Below, in pieces: positions 61,671 to 64,000 of a stretch of 64,000 nucleotides of DNA. The notes under the pieces are model-generated. The model saw only the letters and a list, made by a program, of their open reading frames with translations. It was not told the DNA's origin and searched no databases. The translations under genes and the position numbers were made by a program. Position 1 is the stretch's first letter; each line of letters begins with the position of its first letter. The DNA is from DASXHY01 sp036272195 (GTDB taxonomy: Bacteria; Verrucomicrobiota; Verrucomicrobiia; Limisphaerales; DASXHY01). The stretch lies in NCBI GenBank assembly GCA_036272195.1, contig DATAZE010000024.1, positions 215,354 to 279,353 of the forward strand, written 5' to 3'.

Positions 61671-62306
61671 TTAAGGCTTCTGCTCGCCCACGCCTCGTCC
61701 GCTCTCCTGGCTCTCACCGGTGCCGCCAACCGCTCCCGGTAAACTTTTCGTTATCGAGCTGATGGTGGAATCATCGACGCCTGCGGCTTTGGCCGCCGAT
61801 TCCGCATGTTGCAGATGTTTTTGCAACGTCGGCAGCGTGTCTTGCGCGTATTGTTTCACATCTGTGTCTTCGACCGATTGCGAGGCTTTCTGGAATTTCT
61901 TTATGTCCGTGACATGATCTTCCAGCATGTCCTTCGCGTATTGCTGGTCAAAATCCGAGCCGCTCAATTTTTCCAATTTCCCCTGCGCGCGCCGCTGGCT
62001 CCAACTGGGGCTCGGATCGAGCGCCACCCCGTGGGCCTGCGCGATGCCCTGTAATTTCTCCTGCGCCTGCTGGTGGTCCTGCTGGATCATCTGAGCCAGG
62101 CTTTTTATTTCCGGGTTTTGCGCTTTTTGTTGCGCCAACTCCGCCGTGGCTATTTCCGCCTGATTTCCCTGCGATGCTTCTTTGACAAAACTCGCGCCCT
62201 TGCTCGACAAAGTTGCGTCCGCCGCACCCGCGCGTCCCGCTGCCAATAAACCGGCGACAATTAAACCGCCGGCGATACGTGTGATATTTTTGGATGAATA
62301 TTTCAT
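61671..62306 (-). CDS. DUF4142 exported protein
   Basis: 211 residues. Signal peptide (about 1-29, ending GRAGAA). The mature part is a four-helix ferritin-like DUF4142 domain: FVKEASQGNQAEIATAELAQQ, LAQMIQQDHQQAQEKLQGIA, FDQQYAKDMLEDHVTDIKKF, VKQYAQDTLPTLQKHLQHAE. Tail Gly/Glu-rich. Family is common in soil bacteria and often stress-linked; activity unproven. A good ribosome site (GAAAGGA) precedes the ATG. Confidence 0.88.
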   Translation of the reverse strand: MKYSSKNITRIAGGLIVAGLLAAGRAGAADATLSSKGASFVKEASQGNQAEIATAELAQQKAQNPEIKSLAQMIQQDHQQAQEKLQGIAQAHGVALDPSPSWSQRRAQGKLEKLSGSDFDQQYAKDMLEDHVTDIKKFQKASQSVEDTDVKQYAQDTLPTLQKHLQHAESAAKAAGVDDSTISSITKSLPGAVGGTGESQESGRGVGEQKP

Positions 62307-62613
62307 AAGTCCTTTCGTTGTGGACGCAACCTAGACGCCCCTCCAATTCGAAGCTAATCGGGTGATTGCCTACCTGCCGTGACAATCAAATGTTCGCAAA
62401 TTTTCGCGGATAAAAACGATAAAGTAGAGTTGCCAAAGAAAGTCTGTGCGTTGATCTAAATCTGCGTCGTCTGCGGATTGCATTTCTCAATGTTTCCAGA
62501 GTCTGAAGGTTTTGGGGAACAAACCCTAATTGAAACTAACCCCAACCTGCGTTTGATTAAGATATAGAAATCACCGTGCTGAAAAGCGCGCAACATTCGT
62601 AAAAGGATAAAAA
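62307..62613. other. Divergent intergenic region
   Basis: 307 bp. Carries the conserved leader block at 62521-62571 (shared with 63201-63251) and a GATCTGCG/TCTGCGGAT-type element near 62456-62480. No other gene seen. Confidence 0.6.
62521..62571 (+). promoter_or_regulatory. Conserved upstream block, copy 1
   Basis: AAACCCTAATTGAAACTAAC through GTTTGATTAAGATATAGAAA. Aligns with 63201-63251 (AAACCCTA.TTGA.AC.AACCCC..CTGC..TTGATT). It lies 93 bp before the ATG at 62614; the copy-2 block lies 90 bp before its ATG. Likely a shared promoter/operator. Confidence 0.6.
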
Positions 62614-63129
62614 ATGAAAACCAAACTCTTACCCATAATTTCAGTCGCTGTCTCACTGGCCTTTGCGGCCATGGGGCAAGCTGGTGCCGGAGCAGGAGCT
62701 GGCGCAGGTGCGGGCGTAGGCGCTGCGGGAAACGGTAATGCCGGCGGCGCGGTTGGCACTGCTCCCGGCAATCCTGGTGCCGTCAATCCCGGAGTAAATT
62801 CAGGCACGATCCCGGGCACGACTCCCGGCATCCCCGCCCAAAATGGACAGACTCCAATGAATCCAAATGGCAATACGCCCGTCGTGGGAGGGGGACTGGG
62901 TATTAACAACATGAACATGGCCTCGAATAATTTGGCCATTGGATCGAACCAATTCGCCATCCGGACCAACAGTCTCGGCAATACCAATGCTCTGACGCCG
63001 ACGGGTCAACAAAATGGGTTCAATGGTAATAACGGTATCAACGGCAACAATGGTATCAATGGAAACAATGGCGCTAACGGTGGCACCATGATCGGCACCA
63101 ACGGCAACGCTATCCTGCTGCCGCACTAA
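62614..63129 (+). CDS. Gly/Asn-rich low-complexity exported protein
   Basis: 171 residues. Signal peptide (about 1-22), then an Ala/Gly stretch (GAGAGAGAGAGVGAAGNGN), a Pro/Gly/Asn middle (GAVNPGVNSGTIPGTTPGIP) and a C-terminal Asn/Gly repeat (GNNGIN, three 18-nt units at about 63025-63080). No cysteine and few charged residues. Not recognised as a family; looks like a surface or matrix filler or amyloid-like protein. Shares its upstream block with the BON gene, so probably co-regulated. Confidence 0.7.
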   Translation: MKTKLLPIISVAVSLAFAAMGQAGAGAGAGAGAGVGAAGNGNAGGAVGTAPGNPGAVNPGVNSGTIPGTTPGIPAQNGQTPMNPNGNTPVVGGGLGINNMNMASNNLAIGSNQFAIRTNSLGNTNALTPTGQQNGFNGNNGINGNNGINGNNGANGGTMIGTNGNAILLPH

Positions 63130-63200
63130 AAATTGGTCCGCATTACAAAAAATATCACGGTAGGGGCGGCCAATCAGGCCGCCTTCATTGTTTGGGTGCA

Positions 63201-63251
63201 AAACCCTATTTGAGACAAACCCCTTCTGCAGTTGATTGAAGAATAGGAAAT
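63201..63251 (+). promoter_or_regulatory. Conserved upstream block, copy 2
   Basis: AAACCCTATTTGAGACAAAC through GTTGATTGAAGAATAGG. See copy 1 at 62521. Located 90 bp before the ATG at 63291. Confidence 0.6.
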
Positions 63252-63290
63252 AATTTTTGCGGTTCGCCGCGAATTCATCACCAACCGATT

Positions 63291-64000
63291 ATGAACACCA
63301 ATATTTTTGCTACCTCTCTGATCACCGCCATCTCCGTTTTAAGCGCCAGCGTTCAGGCCGCTCCGGTTTCATCCGGTGGCGCTGCGGGCGCTCGCATTGT
63401 TTCCCCGGCCATTAGACCTTCCCCGGTCACTCCCGCAACACCACAGCAACCGGGAGTTCCGCAACAACCCGGCGTTCCTCAACAACCCGGCGCGGAAACC
63501 GCCCCCATCAATGGCACCAGTACTAGTTCCACAAATTCGATGGCCGCCAATCCAACCAATTCAATTGCCTCCACAAACCAAGTCGCCACCACCAATGGAG
63601 TTCAAGACAGCAACGGCCTGGCTGGCAATCCAAATGAGGCGAATGGTAATTTTGCTCTTCGCGATCAAGCCGTAACTCCGAGCGATAAGGTTTTGCTCTC
63701 GACCTTGACGCAGGGCCTGGCGTCGCAAATCGGCATCACTTCCCCAGCGGCCACGCCCGTGCATTTCTTCATCAATAACGGAACCGTCACGCTGGTAGGC
63801 ACGGTGCCGACTGCGGATGAAAACCAGCGTATTCTCGCGCGCGTGCAGCAAACACCCGGCGTCCTGAGTGTCTTCAACGATATGCACGTGGGAACGCCCT
63901 CGACTGTAGCACAACCGAGGGGCGCCTTGGGACAGACCGTTACCGACCATGCTTTTTCGCCGGCGGATCAAACTCTTTTAACCACCGTGGAACAACAGGC
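63291..64000 (+). CDS. BON-domain exported protein (3' end beyond window)
   Basis: At least 236 residues, open to the window end. Signal peptide (about 1-23, ending VQAAP), Pro/Gln-rich linker with three QQPGVP-type repeats, Ser/Thr/Asn-rich spacer, then a BON domain (about 150-203): HFFINNGTVTLVGTVPTADENQRILARVQQTPGV. The text after it (FSPADQTLLTTVEQQ) repeats the helix that starts a BON unit, so a second copy is likely. BON domains bind membranes or other envelope parts. This frame had to be read directly from the DNA. Confidence 0.8.
   Translation, partial: MNTNIFATSLITAISVLSASVQAAPVSSGGAAGARIVSPAIRPSPVTPATPQQPGVPQQPGVPQQPGAETAPINGTSTSSTNSMAANPTNSIASTNQVATTNGVQDSNGLAGNPNEANGNFALRDQAVTPSDKVLLSTLTQGLASQIGITSPAATPVHFFINNGTVTLVGTVPTADENQRILARVQQTPGVLSVFNDMHVGTPSTVAQPRGALGQTVTDHAFSPADQTLLTTVEQQ

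Overview
The window looks like chromosomal DNA of a Verrucomicrobiota bacterium, probably of the Pedosphaera/Limisphaera branch. This is inference from gene content: Ig/LamG/beta-strand-repeat secreted proteins, an H-X9-DG prepilin-like protein, a planctomycete-type cytochrome c domain, a DUF4142 protein, AmtB proteins with signal peptides, and abundant short palindromic and heptanucleotide repeats. There is no rRNA gene, integrase, insertion sequence, CRISPR array or phage block. Two tRNA genes are present, Pro(TGG) and Glu(TTC).

Layout. 1-8.5 kb (minus strand): a secretion cluster of a giant beta-strand/LamG/Ig protein, a prepilin-like protein joined to it by an ATGA overlap, and a secreted multidomain GH92 glycosidase that runs off the left edge. 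9.2-13.0 kb (plus): bifunctional nuclease, DNA polymerase III delta, a STAS protein and an exported PepC-like protease. 13.0-17.4 kb (minus): UvrD/PcrA-like helicase, an HD hydrolase translationally coupled to a coiled-coil protein, and a cytochrome c. 17.7-22.7 kb (plus): a membrane cluster of NfeD-like protein, flotillin, two small proteins, beta-carbonic anhydrase and two paralogous anchored proteins. 22.7-25.3 kb (minus): dGTPase-like protein and IspH.

25.4-33.9 kb is the best regulated part. Two glnK-amtB pairs each have a near-perfect sigma-54 promoter, and both flank a LysR regulator and a KimA-like potassium importer. The importer is preceded by a sigma-70 promoter and a c-di-AMP (ydaO) riboswitch. 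33.9-49.7 kb: DEAD-box helicase plus an L7Ae-like partner, ABC-F ATPase, release factor 3, an EamA transporter, CsgG plus lipoprotein, XseA, a YfhO-like membrane protein, a YmdB-family phosphoesterase and an rRNA uracil methyltransferase. 49.8-56.8 kb: an envelope-polysaccharide set (TPR membrane protein, GT4, WecA-like transferase) facing a ClC channel. 57-64 kb: MetG, a hypothetical protein, a hybrid histidine kinase, DUF4142, a Gly/Asn-rich secreted protein and a BON-domain protein cut by the right edge.

The most unusual feature is the repeats. Palindromic families and heptanucleotide tandem arrays fill intergenic gaps, and copies also lie in frame inside four housekeeping genes (uvrD-like, prfC, ymdB, metG). 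Other copies supply the stop codon or C-terminal tail of further genes. This resembles the in-frame palindromic elements known from Rickettsia, but the families here look different.
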